From Aeromicrobium ginsengisoli (GTDB taxonomy: Bacteria; Actinomycetota; Actinomycetes; Propionibacteriales; Nocardioidaceae), in contig NZ_SDPQ02000001.1 in the NCBI RefSeq assembly GCF_004134905.2, positions 62,001 to 126,000 of the forward strand: a DNA stretch of 64,000 nucleotides, given 5' to 3'. Made by a program: the position numbers and the translations under genes. Positions 8,606 to 20,600 of this stretch are shown here, piece after piece (position 1 is the first letter of the stretch; each line of letters opens with the position of its first letter). Under the pieces are notes generated by a model that was not told the origin of the DNA, did not search any database, and worked only from the letters and a program-made list of their open reading frames with translations.

Positions 8606-9555
8606 CGTTCACACACCTGCTCAGCGCGGGCGACCTCGACCGTACGGACGCGATCCGCATCCTCGACACGGCCGAGGAGCTCCTCGGTCTGGCCAGCCGG
8701 CCGATCAAGAAGCTGCCGACGCTGCGCGGCCGCACCGTGGTCAACCTGTTCTTCGAGGACTCGACCCGCACCCGCATCTCGTTCGAGGCCGCGGCCAAGC
8801 GACTCAGCGCCGACGTCATCAACTTCTCGGCCAAGGGCTCGAGCGTGTCCAAGGGCGAGAGCCTCAAGGACACCGCACTGACCCTCCAGGCCATGGGCGC
8901 CGACGCGGTCGTCATCCGCCACCAGCACTCCGGTGCACCGCACCGCCTGGCCAACGCCAAGTGGACCAACGGCGCGGTCATCAACGCCGGCGACGGCACC
9001 CACGAGCACCCGACGCAAGCGCTGCTCGACGCGTTCACGATGCGTCGCCACCTCGGCGAGCTCGAGGGCAAGAACATCACGATCGTCGGCGACGTCCTGC
9101 ACAGCCGCGTGGCGCGATCCAACGCGCTGCTGCTCGACACCCTCGGCGCCAACGTCACGCTCGTCGCGCCGCCCACGCTCCTGCCGGTCGGCATCGAGAA
9201 GTGGCCGGTCGAGACGTCGTACGACCTCGACTCGTCGCTCGAGAAGGCCGACGCCGTCATGATGCTGCGCGTGCAGCAGGAGCGCATGAATGCCGCGTTC
9301 TTCCCCAGCGCCCGCGAGTACAGCCGCCGCTACGGTCTCGACACGCCACGGCTCAACCGGCTGCCGGACCACGCGATCGTCATGCACCCCGGCCCGATGA
9401 ACCGCGGCATGGAGATCACCGCCGATGTCGCCGACCACGTGCGATCGGTCATCGTCGAGCAGGTCACCAACGGCGTGGCCGTACGCATGGCCGTCCTCTA
9501 CCTCCTCCTCGGCGGCGCAGCCGGGGACTCCACCACCGAAGAAGGAACTGAATGA
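8602..9555 (+). CDS. pyrB: Aspartate carbamoyltransferase catalytic subunit
   Basis: Condenses carbamoyl phosphate with aspartate in the first committed pyrimidine step. The 317-residue chain has the carbamoyl-phosphate loop [11 protein letters not shown], the [16 protein letters not shown] loop, [10 protein letters not shown] and the C-terminal [11 protein letters not shown] motif. There is no pyrI regulatory subunit, so it belongs to the class whose control is left to PyrR. It overlaps pyrR and pyrC by 4 bases each (ATGA). Confidence 0.97.
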   Translation: MTFTHLLSAGDLDRTDAIRILDTAEELLGLASRPIKKLPTLRGRTVVNLFFEDSTRTRISFEAAAKRLSADVINFSAKGSSVSKGESLKDTALTLQAMGADAVVIRHQHSGAPHRLANAKWTNGAVINAGDGTHEHPTQALLDAFTMRRHLGELEGKNITIVGDVLHSRVARSNALLLDTLGANVTLVAPPTLLPVGIEKWPVETSYDLDSSLEKADAVMMLRVQQERMNAAFFPSAREYSRRYGLDTPRLNRLPDHAIVMHPGPMNRGMEITADVADHVRSVIVEQVTNGVAVRMAVLYLLLGGAAGDSTTEEGTE

Positions 9556-10847
9556 GCTCGTACGTCATCCGGGGTGCGAACATCCTCGGCGAGACCGTCA
9601 GCGACATCGCGATCGAGGACGGCGTCATCACCGCGATCGGCGCCGGCCTCGAGGGCGACGAGGTGATCGACGCGACCGGCCTGGTCGCGCTGCCCGGCCT
9701 CGTCGACCTGCACACGCACGTACGCGAACCTGGCCGTGAGGACGCCGAGACCGTCCTGACCGGCTCCAAGGCCGCAGCGCGCGGCGGATTCACGTGCGTG
9801 CACGCGATGGCCAACACCGACCCGGTCGCCGACACCGCGGGTGTCGTCGAGCAGGTCTGGCGCCTCGGCCGTGAGGGCGGCTACTGCGACGTGCAGCCCG
9901 TCGGCGCCGTCACGATCGGCCTCGGTGGAGAGCGACTCGCCGAGCTCGGCGCGATGGCCGACTCGGCCGCCGCCGTTCGGGTGTTCTCCGACGATGGCAA
10001 GTGCGTCTCGGACGCCGTGATCATGCGCCGAGCCCTGGAGTACGTCAAGGCGTTCGACGGCGTCATCGCGCAGCACGCTCAGGAACCCCGCCTCACCGAG
10101 GGCGCCCAGATGAACGAGGGCCCACTGTCCGGCGAGCTCGGCCTGACCGGCTGGCCGGCCGTCGCCGAAGAAGCCATCATCGCCCGTGACGTGCTGCTCG
10201 CCGAGCACGTCGGCTCGCGCCTGCACGTGTGCCACCTGTCGACGCGCGGCTCAGTCGAGATCATCCGCTGGGCCAAGGGCCGCGGCATCGACGTCACCGC
10301 CGAGGTCACGCCGCACCACCTGTTGCTGAGTGACGACCTGGTGCGCAGCTACGACCCGATCTACAAGGTCAACCCGCCGTTGCGCTCCAACGACGACGTC
10401 GCCGCAGTGCGCGAGGGCCTCGCCGACGGCACGATTGACATCGTGGCCACGGATCATGCTCCACACCCGATGGAGGACAAGGAGTGCGAGTGGTCCGCCG
10501 CCGCATTCGGCATGCTCGGTCTGGAGACCGCACTGTCGGTCGTCCAGCAGACCATGGTCGACCCGGGCCTGCTGACCTGGGCGGAGGTCGCCGAGAAGAT
10601 GTCGGCCAAGCCCGCCGAGATCGGCCGCGTCAGCAACCAGGGCCGTCCGCTCGAGGTGGGGGAGCCGGCCAACATCGTGCTCGTCGACCCCGCCGCGACC
10701 CGCGTGATCGACGCCCGCGACACGGCCTCGCTGTCGCGCAACAACCCGTACGCCGGACTGACGCTGTCCGGTGAGGTCGTCGCGACCTTCCTTCGCGGCA
10801 GACCGACCGTCCGCGACCGCGCCCTCGTGGAAGGTGTGACGGTATGA
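9552..10847 (+). CDS. pyrC: Dihydroorotase
   Basis: Zinc-dependent ring closure of carbamoyl aspartate. The 431-residue type I enzyme has the metal motif [10 protein letters not shown] near residue 55, a second-shell region with HAQEPRL and [10 protein letters not shown], and the catalytic aspartate in ATDHAPHP. Its length fits active class I dihydroorotases rather than the inactive paralogue. It overlaps pyrB and carA by 4 bases. Confidence 0.96.
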   Translation: MSSYVIRGANILGETVSDIAIEDGVITAIGAGLEGDEVIDATGLVALPGLVDLHTHVREPGREDAETVLTGSKAAARGGFTCVHAMANTDPVADTAGVVEQVWRLGREGGYCDVQPVGAVTIGLGGERLAELGAMADSAAAVRVFSDDGKCVSDAVIMRRALEYVKAFDGVIAQHAQEPRLTEGAQMNEGPLSGELGLTGWPAVAEEAIIARDVLLAEHVGSRLHVCHLSTRGSVEIIRWAKGRGIDVTAEVTPHHLLLSDDLVRSYDPIYKVNPPLRSNDDVAAVREGLADGTIDIVATDHAPHPMEDKECEWSAAAFGMLGLETALSVVQQTMVDPGLLTWAEVAEKMSAKPAEIGRVSNQGRPLEVGEPANIVLVDPAATRVIDARDTASLSRNNPYAGLTLSGEVVATFLRGRPTVRDRALVEGVTV

Positions 10848-11970
10848 CAGACGCAATCCTCGTGCTCGAGGACGGGCGGGTGTTCCGCGGCGAGTCTTTC
10901 GGCGCGATCGGCGAGACGATCGGCGAGATCGTGTTCTCCACCGGCATGACCGGCTACCAGGAGACGCTGACCGACCCGTCCTACAAGGGCCAGATCGTCG
11001 CCATGACGGCGCCACACGTCGGCAACACCGGCATCAACGACGAGGACTTCGAGTCGCGCCGCATCTGGGTCGACGGCTACATCGTCCGTGACCCCGCACG
11101 CGTACGTTCCAACTGGCGCTCCAACCGCTCGCTCGACGACGAGCTGGCCGCGCAGGACGTCGTGGGCATCTCGGGCATCGACACCCGTGCGCTGACCCGG
11201 CACCTGCGCGAGCGCGGCGCCATGCGCGGTGGCATCAGCTCGGCGTCCACCAACGTCGATGCGCTGTTGGCCAAGGTCACCGCCGCACCCAGCATGAAGG
11301 GCGCCAGCTTCCTCGCCGACGTGACGACCGACGAGACGTACGTCGTGCCGGCCGTCGGCGACAAGCGGCTCACCGTCGCGGCGATCGACCTCGGCATCAA
11401 GGGCATGACCCCGCGCCGCATGGCCGAGCGCGGGATCGAGGTGCACGTCATGCCGGCCACCACGACGTACGACGAGATCACCGCGATCAGCCCCGATGGT
11501 GTGTTCATGTCCAACGGGCCCGGCGACCCGGCCACGACCGACCACGTGACGGCGGTGCTCAAGCAGGTGCTCGAGGCGCGGATCCCGTACTTCGGCATCT
11601 GCCTGGGCAACCAGGTCTTCGGCCGCGCGCTCGACCTCGGCACCTACAAGCTGGTCTACGGCCACCGCGGCATCAACCAGCCCGTGCAGGACCTGACGAC
11701 CGGCAAGGTCGAGATCACGGCGCACAACCACGGCTTCGCGGTCGACGCGCCGATCGAGGGCACGTTCGAGACGCCCTACGGCCCCGGCCGGGTCACGCAC
11801 GTATGTCTGAACGACAACGTCGTGGAGGGTCTTGCGCTGCTCGACCAGCCGGCGTTCAGCGTCCAGTACCACCCGGAGGCCGCGGCCGGTCCGCACGACG
11901 CGGCGTATCTCTTCGACAGATTCGTGGACCTCATGCAGGTTTCGACAAGCTCAACCGGCGGGGGACTCTG

Positions 11971-11971
<1 letters not shown>
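10844..11971 (+). CDS. carA: Carbamoyl-phosphate synthase small (glutaminase) subunit
   Basis: Releases ammonia from glutamine for CarB. The 375-residue protein has the CarA N-terminal domain ([22 protein letters not shown]) and a class I glutaminase domain with nucleophile cysteine in FGICLGNQV and the His/Glu pair in YHPEAAAGP. Normal CarA homology ends at about FDRFVDLM. The last ten residues ([11 protein letters not shown]) are encoded by a dispersed repeat-like sequence (TTTCGACAAGCTCAACC), so this C-terminus looks acquired. The stop shares a base with the carB ATG. Confidence 0.95.
11939..11967 (+). repeat. Dispersed repeat-like sequence forming the carA 3' end
   Basis: TTTCGACAAGCTCAACC followed by GGCGGGGG occupies the last codons of carA. 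From memory, this motif and its complement (GGTTGAGCTTGTCGAAA) are frequent intergenic repeats in Micrococcales and Propionibacteriales genomes. No second copy was seen in this window, so the repeat identity rests on that recollection. Confidence 0.45.
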
Positions 11972-15293
<3,322 letters not shown>

Positions 15294-15297
<4 letters not shown>

Positions 15298-15464
15298 GCG
15301 CCGCAACGGTCGACGGATCTTCAGGCGTTCGCGTTGCTGGGGCAACCCAAACGCATGACGATCGGTCCCGCCACGCGCACGGTCGAACCGATCTTCAGGC
15401 GTTCGCGCTGCACGGACGACGCAACCGCATGAAGATCGGTCCCGCCTTGGAGGTTGCGGCATGA
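15294..15464 (+). repeat. ATGA-relay element A (MIRU-like), with a 56-codon ORF, between carB and pyrF
   Basis: The carB stop is in ATGAGC (15294) and the pyrF start is in ATGAGC (15461), 167 bp apart, with GGCATGAGC (9 bp) at both ends. Between them lie two copies of an imperfect palindrome (about 15313-15372 and 15388-15446). In the second copy, CGATCTTCAGGCG pairs with CGCATGAAGATCG with one mismatch. An ORF of 56 codons runs from the first ATGA to a TGA inside the second ATGA, so ribosomes could pass from carB to pyrF without a break. GGAGG just before 15461 serves pyrF. It aligns without gaps with the element at 48572 (about 65% identical by hand count). Whether the peptide is functional is unknown. 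Confidence 0.8.
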
Positions 15465-16276
15465 GCTTTGGTTCGCGTGCACGGGCGGCGATGGCGGCGT
15501 ACGGTCCCGCATGCGTCGGCATCGATCCGCACTCGTCCCTGCTCGCCGAGTGGGGCCTGCCCGACGACGTCGAGGGCCTTGACCGCTTCGCCACGATCTG
15601 CGTCGAGGCGTTCGCCGGCAAGGTCGCGTTCGTCAAGCCGCAGTCGGCGTTCTTCGAGCGGTTCGGCGCGCGTGGCGTCGTCGTCCTCGAACGTACGATC
15701 CAGGACCTGCGCCACACGGGCTCGCTCGTCGTCCTCGACGTCAAGCGCGGTGACATCGGCTCGACCGCCGCTGCCTACGCCGACGCCTACCTCGACGAGG
15801 ACGCGCCGATGGCCGCCGACGCGATCACGGTCAACCCGTTCCTCGGCTTCGGCTCGTTGCAGCCGTTCTTCGACGTCGCGGCCAAGAACGACGCCGGGGT
15901 CTTCGTGCTCGCCCTGACCTCCAACAAGGAGGGGCCCGAGGTCCAGCACGCCGTCAACGGTGACCGTACGGTCGCCGGCGACGTGCTCGCGCAGCTGGCC
16001 GCCCTCAACGCCGATGCGTTCCCGATGGGATCGTTCGGTGCCGTCGTCGGGGCGACGATCGGCGACGCCGCCGAGGATCTGGCCATCAACGGACCGCTCC
16101 TCGTCCCCGGATTCGGGGCGCAGGGCGGCACGGTGGACGACATTCGCCGGTTGTTCGGCTCGGTCATCGACAACGTCATCCCGTCGACCTCACGCGGCGT
16201 GCTGTCCGCCGGCCCCGATGTCCAGGCGCTCCGCGATTCTGTCGCCCGGGTCAACGCCGAACTTGTAGGGTCATAG
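15461..16276 (+). CDS. pyrF: Orotidine 5'-phosphate decarboxylase
   Basis: Last step of UMP synthesis. The 271-residue product is the longer class 2 form found in actinobacteria and contains the catalytic motif DVKRGDIGSTA, the substrate start GIDPH and a phosphate-binding VPGFGAQGG turn. Its ATG is separated from carB by element A. pyrD (dihydroorotate dehydrogenase) and pyrE are not in this operon and must be elsewhere. A lipoprotein gene follows after 34 bases. Confidence 0.94.
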   Translation: MSFGSRARAAMAAYGPACVGIDPHSSLLAEWGLPDDVEGLDRFATICVEAFAGKVAFVKPQSAFFERFGARGVVVLERTIQDLRHTGSLVVLDVKRGDIGSTAAAYADAYLDEDAPMAADAITVNPFLGFGSLQPFFDVAAKNDAGVFVLALTSNKEGPEVQHAVNGDRTVAGDVLAQLAALNADAFPMGSFGAVVGATIGDAAEDLAINGPLLVPGFGAQGGTVDDIRRLFGSVIDNVIPSTSRGVLSAGPDVQALRDSVARVNAELVGS

Positions 16277-16310
16277 CGTCCGGGGTCGCCCGCTTCCGAG
16301 GAGTCCATGC

Positions 16311-16742
16311 ATGAAGAGAACCGCCGCTGTCCTGATCACGACGATCGTCGCGATCACGACCCTTTCGGGCTGCGGTGGTGGAGATCCCTATTGCGACGCG
16401 GTCGACAAGCACAAGGACTCCCTCAACACGTTCGGCGAGACCCGCACCGATGCGGCCTACGTCACCTACGCGAAGCTGCTCACCGACATCAGCAAGGACG
16501 CCCCGGCCTCGATCAAGGCGGACTGGACGGCGTTGGCCACGGCCACGACCGGCATCGTCGACGCCCAGAAGAAGGCCGGCATCAAGCTCGAAGAGATGAA
16601 GGACAAGGCCAAGCTCAAGAAGCTGGACACCAACCAGCTCAAGGAGATCAACACGGCCTACCAGAAGTTCAACGGCACCACCAAGCAGCGCAACGCCGTG
16701 GTCAAGAACGTCAAGCAGGAATGCAAGATCAAGCTCAGCTGA
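16311..16742 (+). CDS. Small predicted lipoprotein
   Basis: A 143-residue secreted protein with a type II signal peptide (MKRTAAVLITTIVAITTLSGC). The lipobox LSGC puts the lipidated cysteine at residue 21, followed by a GGG linker. The mature part is helical and Lys-rich (AGIKLEEMKDKAKLKKLDTNQLKEI) with three more cysteines, one near the mature N-terminus and one at the C-terminus. An upstream ATG at 16307 is out of frame. It lies between pyrF and mihF, where I would not expect an envelope protein. No family recognised. Confidence 0.75.
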   Translation: MKRTAAVLITTIVAITTLSGCGGGDPYCDAVDKHKDSLNTFGETRTDAAYVTYAKLLTDISKDAPASIKADWTALATATTGIVDAQKKAGIKLEEMKDKAKLKKLDTNQLKEINTAYQKFNGTTKQRNAVVKNVKQECKIKLS

Positions 16743-16776
16743 AACACCATTCCGTACAACAGATGAGGTGAGGCAA

Positions 16777-17115
16777 GTGGCACTCCCGATATTGACGCCG
16801 GAGCAGCGCAAGGCTGCACTCGAGAAGGCAGCGGCCGCCCGGCAGCTGCGAGCCGAGGTCAAGAACCGCCTCAAGAACTCGCGCGCCAGCCTGACCGAGG
16901 TCATCCAGGAGTCGCGCGCCAACGAGGTCATCGCCAAGCTCAAGGTCATCGACCTCCTGCAGTCGATGCCCGGGGTCGGCAAGGTCCGCGCCCAGGAGAT
17001 CATGCAGCGCATCGGCATCGCCGACAGCCGCCGGCTCCGCGGTCTGGGCGCCAACCAGATCAAGGCCCTGATCGCCGAGTTCGCCGATAGAACAGGCCGC
17101 TCTGGCCGTGCCTGA
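16777..17115 (+). CDS. mihF: Actinobacterial integration host factor (mIHF)
   Basis: A nucleoid-associated DNA-binding protein specific to actinobacteria and unrelated to E. coli IHF. The 112-residue product starts [23 protein letters not shown], as mycobacterial mIHF does (MALPQLTDEQR...), and has the helix-two-turn-helix segment [13 protein letters not shown] followed by [15 protein letters not shown]. The GTG at 16777 is chosen over the in-frame ATG at 16768 because homology begins there and AGGTGAGG lies at the right distance. It overlaps gmk by 8 bases, the conserved mihF-gmk-rpoZ order. Confidence 0.95.
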   Translation: MALPILTPEQRKAALEKAAAARQLRAEVKNRLKNSRASLTEVIQESRANEVIAKLKVIDLLQSMPGVGKVRAQEIMQRIGIADSRRLRGLGANQIKALIAEFADRTGRSGRA

Positions 17116-17710
17116 CGGGTCTCCTGCACCCGTCACACGTCCTTCGCGGCTCGTCGTCCTGGCCGGTCCGACCGCGGTCGGCAAGGGCACGGTCGCGGCC
17201 TGCGTACGCCGTAGCCACCCCGACATCTGGATCTCCGTCTCGGTGACGACCCGCCCGGCGCGTCCGGGCGAGGTCGACGGCGTCCACTACCACTTCATCT
17301 CCGACGCGGAGTTCGACCGCCTGATCGCCGAGGACGGGCTGCTCGAGTGGGCCGTCGTCCACCGGGCCGCCCGCTACGGCACGCCGCGCGCGCCCGTCGA
17401 GGAGCGGCTCGCCGCCGGCACTCCGGCGTTGCTGGAGATCGACCTGCAGGGTGCGCGCCAAGTTCGCGAACGTATGCCCGACGCACTGATGTGCTTCCTC
17501 GCGCCGCCCAGCTGGGCCGAGCTCGAACGCCGCCTCGTCGGCCGGGGGACCGAGGGCCCTGAGGAACGTGAGCGGCGACTGGCCACGGCCCGCACGGAGC
17601 TCGCCGCCGAGCCGGAGTTCGACGTGACGATCGTCAACACCGATGTCGAGACTGCTTGCCAAGAATTGGTAGACTTGTTCAGATCCGGCACGAGCCGGGT
17701 GCATTCCTAA
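17108..17710 (+). CDS. gmk: Guanylate kinase
   Basis: Phosphorylates GMP/dGMP with ATP. The 200-residue protein has the P-loop GPTAVGKGT (usually GPSGVGKGT), the GMP-binding [19 protein letters not shown] segment and the lid [19 protein letters not shown]. Serine is replaced by threonine in the P-loop, and a hydrophobic ALA-type substitution in the GMP-site helix ([13 protein letters not shown]) is also seen. Both are conservative. The start (GTG 17108) lies inside the mihF end. Confidence 0.94.
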   Translation: MPDGSPAPVTRPSRLVVLAGPTAVGKGTVAACVRRSHPDIWISVSVTTRPARPGEVDGVHYHFISDAEFDRLIAEDGLLEWAVVHRAARYGTPRAPVEERLAAGTPALLEIDLQGARQVRERMPDALMCFLAPPSWAELERRLVGRGTEGPEERERRLATARTELAAEPEFDVTIVNTDVETACQELVDLFRSGTSRVHS

Positions 17711-17729
17711 TCTTTTTGTGAGGCTCTCT

Positions 17730-18020
17730 GTGTCCACGACACGCTCGACTGCCATCGGCATCACCAACCCGCCGCTGGACGATCTTCTGGAGAAGGCGGA
17801 CAGCAAGTACAAGCTCGTCCTCTACTCCGCCAAGCGTGCGCGCCAGATCAACGCCTACTACTCGCAGCTCGGCGAGGGCCTGCTCGAGTACGTCGGACCG
17901 CTCCTGGAGACCGGCGTGCAGGAGAAGCCGCTCTCGATCGCGCTCCGTGAGATCAACTCCGACCTCCTGACCGTCGAGGACGTCGACCCCGAGGCCGAAG
18001 CCGCGGCCACCAAGGCCTGA
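17730..18020 (+). CDS. rpoZ: RNA polymerase omega subunit
   Basis: A small chaperone-like subunit that stabilises beta-prime. From GTG 17730 it is 96 residues long. The conserved core is [34 protein letters not shown], followed by the actinobacterial C-terminal extension ending in an acidic tail. An in-frame GTG at 17718 is possible, but the GAGG at 17719-17722 fits as RBS for 17730 and would be destroyed as coding start context otherwise. TAGACT at 17670-17675, inside gmk, may supply a separate promoter. Confidence 0.93.
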   Translation: MSTTRSTAIGITNPPLDDLLEKADSKYKLVLYSAKRARQINAYYSQLGEGLLEYVGPLLETGVQEKPLSIALREINSDLLTVEDVDPEAEAAATKA

Positions 18021-18049
18021 TCCACGCTCTCTGAAGTGAGGCGGTAGGT

Positions 18050-19252
18050 ATGGCAGAGATCGTCCTCGGCGTCTCAGGCGGCATCGCGTCCTACAAGGCC
18101 GCGGAGCTGCTGCGCCTGTTCACCGAGTCGGGCCACAGCGTCCGGGTCGTGCCCACGGTGTCGTCGCTGCACTTCGTCGGTGCCGCCACGTGGGAGGCCC
18201 TGAGCGGCAAGCCCGTGCAGACCGGTGTGTTCGAGCATGTCGACGAGGTCGCACACGTCCGCATCGGCCAGCACGCCGACCTGGTGCTCGTCGCACCCGC
18301 GACGGCCAACATCCTGGCCAAGGCGGCGCACGGTCTCGCCGACGACCTGCTCACCAACACCCTGCTCACGGCTCACTGTCCGGTGGTCTTCGCCCCGGCG
18401 ATGCACACCGAGATGTGGAATCACCCCGCCACCCAGGCCAACGTCGCGTTGCTCCGGGAGCGGGGTGTCGTCGTCCTCGAACCCGCTGTGGGCCGCCTGA
18501 CCGGTGTCGACACCGGCAAGGGCCGGCTGCCTGCGCCTGCTGAGATCTACGCGGCCGCGTTGCAGGTGCTCGAGGGCCGCCCGCAGGACCTCACCGGCCT
18601 GCACGTGGTCGTCTCGGCCGGCGGCACGCGCGAATACCTCGATCCGGTCCGCTTCCTCGGCAACCGATCGTCCGGTCGCCAGGGTTATGCCCTTGCCGAG
18701 GCTGCCGTCGCGCGGGGCGCCCGCGTCACGGTCGTCGCGGCCAACGTGGCGCTGCCCGACCCCGCCGGTGCGGAGATCGTACGAGTCGTCAGCACCGAGG
18801 ACCTGCGCGAGCAGATGCACCTCGCCGCTGCCGACGCGGACGCCGTCGTGATGGCAGCCGCCCCGGCCGACTTCCGTCCCGCCGAGTTCGTCGAGGCCAA
18901 GATCAAGAAGACCGCGGATGGCGTCGCCCCCGACATCCACCTCGTCGAGAACCCCGACATCCTGCTCGAGCTCGTCGGCGCGCGCACCAGCAAGCGGCCG
19001 GTCATCGTCGGATTCGCCGCCGAGACCGGTGACGCCCGCGCCAGCGTCATCGAGCATGCCCGCGCCAAGCTGGCTCGCAAGGGTTGCGACCTCCTCGTCG
19101 TCAATGACGTCAGTGCCGGCAAGGTCTTCGGCCAGGACGAGAGCGAAGCCGTCATCCTCGGCGCCGACCAAACCGTCGAAGAGATCTCGTACGGTCCCAA
19201 GATCCGTCTGGCGCACGCGATCTGGGATGCTGTCGTCCAACGCTTGGACTGA
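18050..19252 (+). CDS. coaBC: Bifunctional phosphopantothenoylcysteine decarboxylase / synthetase
   Basis: Two consecutive steps of coenzyme A synthesis. The N-terminal flavoprotein CoaC domain (about 1-175) shows GVSGGIASYKAAELLR, LVAPATANILAKAAHG and APAMHTEMW, the last with His where Asn is usual in PAMNxxMW. The C-terminal CoaB domain (about 185-400) has SAGGTREYLDPVRFLGNRSSGRQG and a CTP-site FAAETGD segment. Length (400) is standard. It follows rpoZ by 29 bases in the usual gmk-rpoZ-coaBC-metK order. Confidence 0.95.
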   Translation: MAEIVLGVSGGIASYKAAELLRLFTESGHSVRVVPTVSSLHFVGAATWEALSGKPVQTGVFEHVDEVAHVRIGQHADLVLVAPATANILAKAAHGLADDLLTNTLLTAHCPVVFAPAMHTEMWNHPATQANVALLRERGVVVLEPAVGRLTGVDTGKGRLPAPAEIYAAALQVLEGRPQDLTGLHVVVSAGGTREYLDPVRFLGNRSSGRQGYALAEAAVARGARVTVVAANVALPDPAGAEIVRVVSTEDLREQMHLAAADADAVVMAAAPADFRPAEFVEAKIKKTADGVAPDIHLVENPDILLELVGARTSKRPVIVGFAAETGDARASVIEHARAKLARKGCDLLVVNDVSAGKVFGQDESEAVILGADQTVEEISYGPKIRLAHAIWDAVVQRLD

Positions 19253-19277
19253 CGAAACAACCAGTCATCTCGCTCGT

Positions 19278-19308
19278 TAGAATGCTGTACAGCCCTCAAC
19301 CCAGGAGA
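19278..19308 (+). promoter_or_regulatory. metK promoter -10 and ribosome binding site
   Basis: TAGAAT (19278-19283) is a near-consensus -10. AGGAGA at 19303-19308 is the RBS for the GTG at 19313. The ATG at 19311 runs into TGA at once and is not the start. The short leader of about 25 bases has no room for a SAM riboswitch. Confidence 0.6.
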
Positions 19309-19312
19309 AAAT

Positions 19313-20506
19313 GTGAGCCGCTTCTTCACGTCCGAGTCGGTGACCGAAGGTCACCCGGACAAGATCGCCGACCAGATCAGCGACAGCGTCCTCGACGCAC
19401 TGCTCGCCCAGGACCCCAAGAGCCGCGTGGCCTGCGAGACGTTCATCACGACGGGCCTGATCGTTGTCGGTGGCGAGGTCACGACCGAGGCATACGCAGA
19501 CATCGCCAAGATCGCTCGCGATCGGGTGCTCGAGATCGGCTACGACTCGTCGGTCAAGGGCTTCGACGGCGCGTCGTGTGGCGTGCAGATCACGCTCGAC
19601 GCGCAGTCTCCTGACATCGCGCAGGGCGTCAACACGGCGTTCGAGGGCCGCACGCAGGGCTCGGCCGACCCGCTCGACCTCCAGGGCGCCGGCGACCAGG
19701 GCCTGATGTTCGGCTTCGCGTGCGACGAGACCCCCGAGCTCATGCCGCTGCCGATCACGATCGCGCACCGCCTCGCCGAGCAGCTGACCGCCGTACGCAA
19801 GGACGGCACGCTGCCCTACCTGCGCCCCGACGGCAAGACCCAGGTCACGGTCGAGTACGACGACAACGACAAGCCCGTACGCGTCGACACCGTCGTGCTG
19901 TCGACGCAGCACGAGGACGGCATCGACCTCGACTCGCAGCTCACGGTCGACATCAAGAAGCACGTCGTCGACGTGATCCTCGCCGACTTCGACATCGACA
20001 CCTCCGACTACCGCCTGCTGGTCAACCCGACCGGCAAGTTCGTCATCGGTGGCCCGATGGGTGACGTCGGCCTCACCGGTCGCAAGATCATCGTCGACAC
20101 CTACGGCGGCTACGCCCGCCACGGTGGCGGTGCGTTCTCCGGCAAGGACCCGAGCAAGGTCGACCGTTCGGCCGCCTACGCGATGCGCTGGGTCGCCAAG
20201 AACATCGTCGCTGCCGGCCTCGCCACCAAGGTCGAGGTCCAGGTCGCCTACGCGATCGGCAAGGCCCACCCGGTCGGCTTCTACGTCGAGGCGTTCGGCA
20301 CCGAGACGGTCCCGGTCGACAAGATCCGTGAAGCCGTGCTCGAGGTCTTCGACCTGCGTCCGGCCGCGATCATCCGCGACCTCGACCTGCTCAAGCCGAT
20401 CTACGCGCAGACCGCGGCCTACGGCCACTTCGGCCGCGAGCTGCCTGGCGTGGTCTGGGAGACCACGGACCGTGCCGAGGCGCTCAAGGCTCACGTCGGC
20501 GCCTGA
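19313..20506 (+). CDS. metK: S-adenosylmethionine synthase
   Basis: Makes SAM from methionine and ATP. The 397-residue product has the ATP motif [14 protein letters not shown], the hexapeptide-type loop [12 protein letters not shown] and the P-loop-like [19 protein letters not shown]. All metal and K+ binding segments are in place. It starts at GTG 19313 with a good RBS and is followed by the strongest terminator of the window, so it ends the mihF-gmk-rpoZ-coaBC-metK run. Confidence 0.97.
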   Translation: MSRFFTSESVTEGHPDKIADQISDSVLDALLAQDPKSRVACETFITTGLIVVGGEVTTEAYADIAKIARDRVLEIGYDSSVKGFDGASCGVQITLDAQSPDIAQGVNTAFEGRTQGSADPLDLQGAGDQGLMFGFACDETPELMPLPITIAHRLAEQLTAVRKDGTLPYLRPDGKTQVTVEYDDNDKPVRVDTVVLSTQHEDGIDLDSQLTVDIKKHVVDVILADFDIDTSDYRLLVNPTGKFVIGGPMGDVGLTGRKIIVDTYGGYARHGGGAFSGKDPSKVDRSAAYAMRWVAKNIVAAGLATKVEVQVAYAIGKAHPVGFYVEAFGTETVPVDKIREAVLEVFDLRPAAIIRDLDLLKPIYAQTAAYGHFGRELPGVVWETTDRAEALKAHVGA

Positions 20507-20521
20507 TCGTCACTGACTGCC

Positions 20522-20553
20522 GAACGACCCCCGCCATCAGGCGGGGGTCGTTC
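20522..20553 (+). terminator. Strong hairpin terminator after metK
   Basis: A perfect 14-bp stem, GAACGACCCCCGCC / GGCGGGGGTCGTTC, with loop ATCA. It begins 15 bases after the metK stop. No long T-run follows (only TTC then TGCG), which is common for actinobacterial terminators. Confidence 0.85.
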
Positions 20554-20600
20554 TGCGTCTGCGCAGCGTCGGTGTGGGTGGCGGCTGATAGAACAGCACC

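Noticed and set aside
15321-15512. Minus-strand ORF across relay element A and pyrF
   Set aside because: Palindromic sequence reads similarly on both strands; the plus-strand frame is the one tied to both ATGA junctions.
19253-19312. SAM riboswitch before metK
   Set aside because: The gap is only 60 bases and has none of the SAM aptamer cores; a -10 and RBS fill it.
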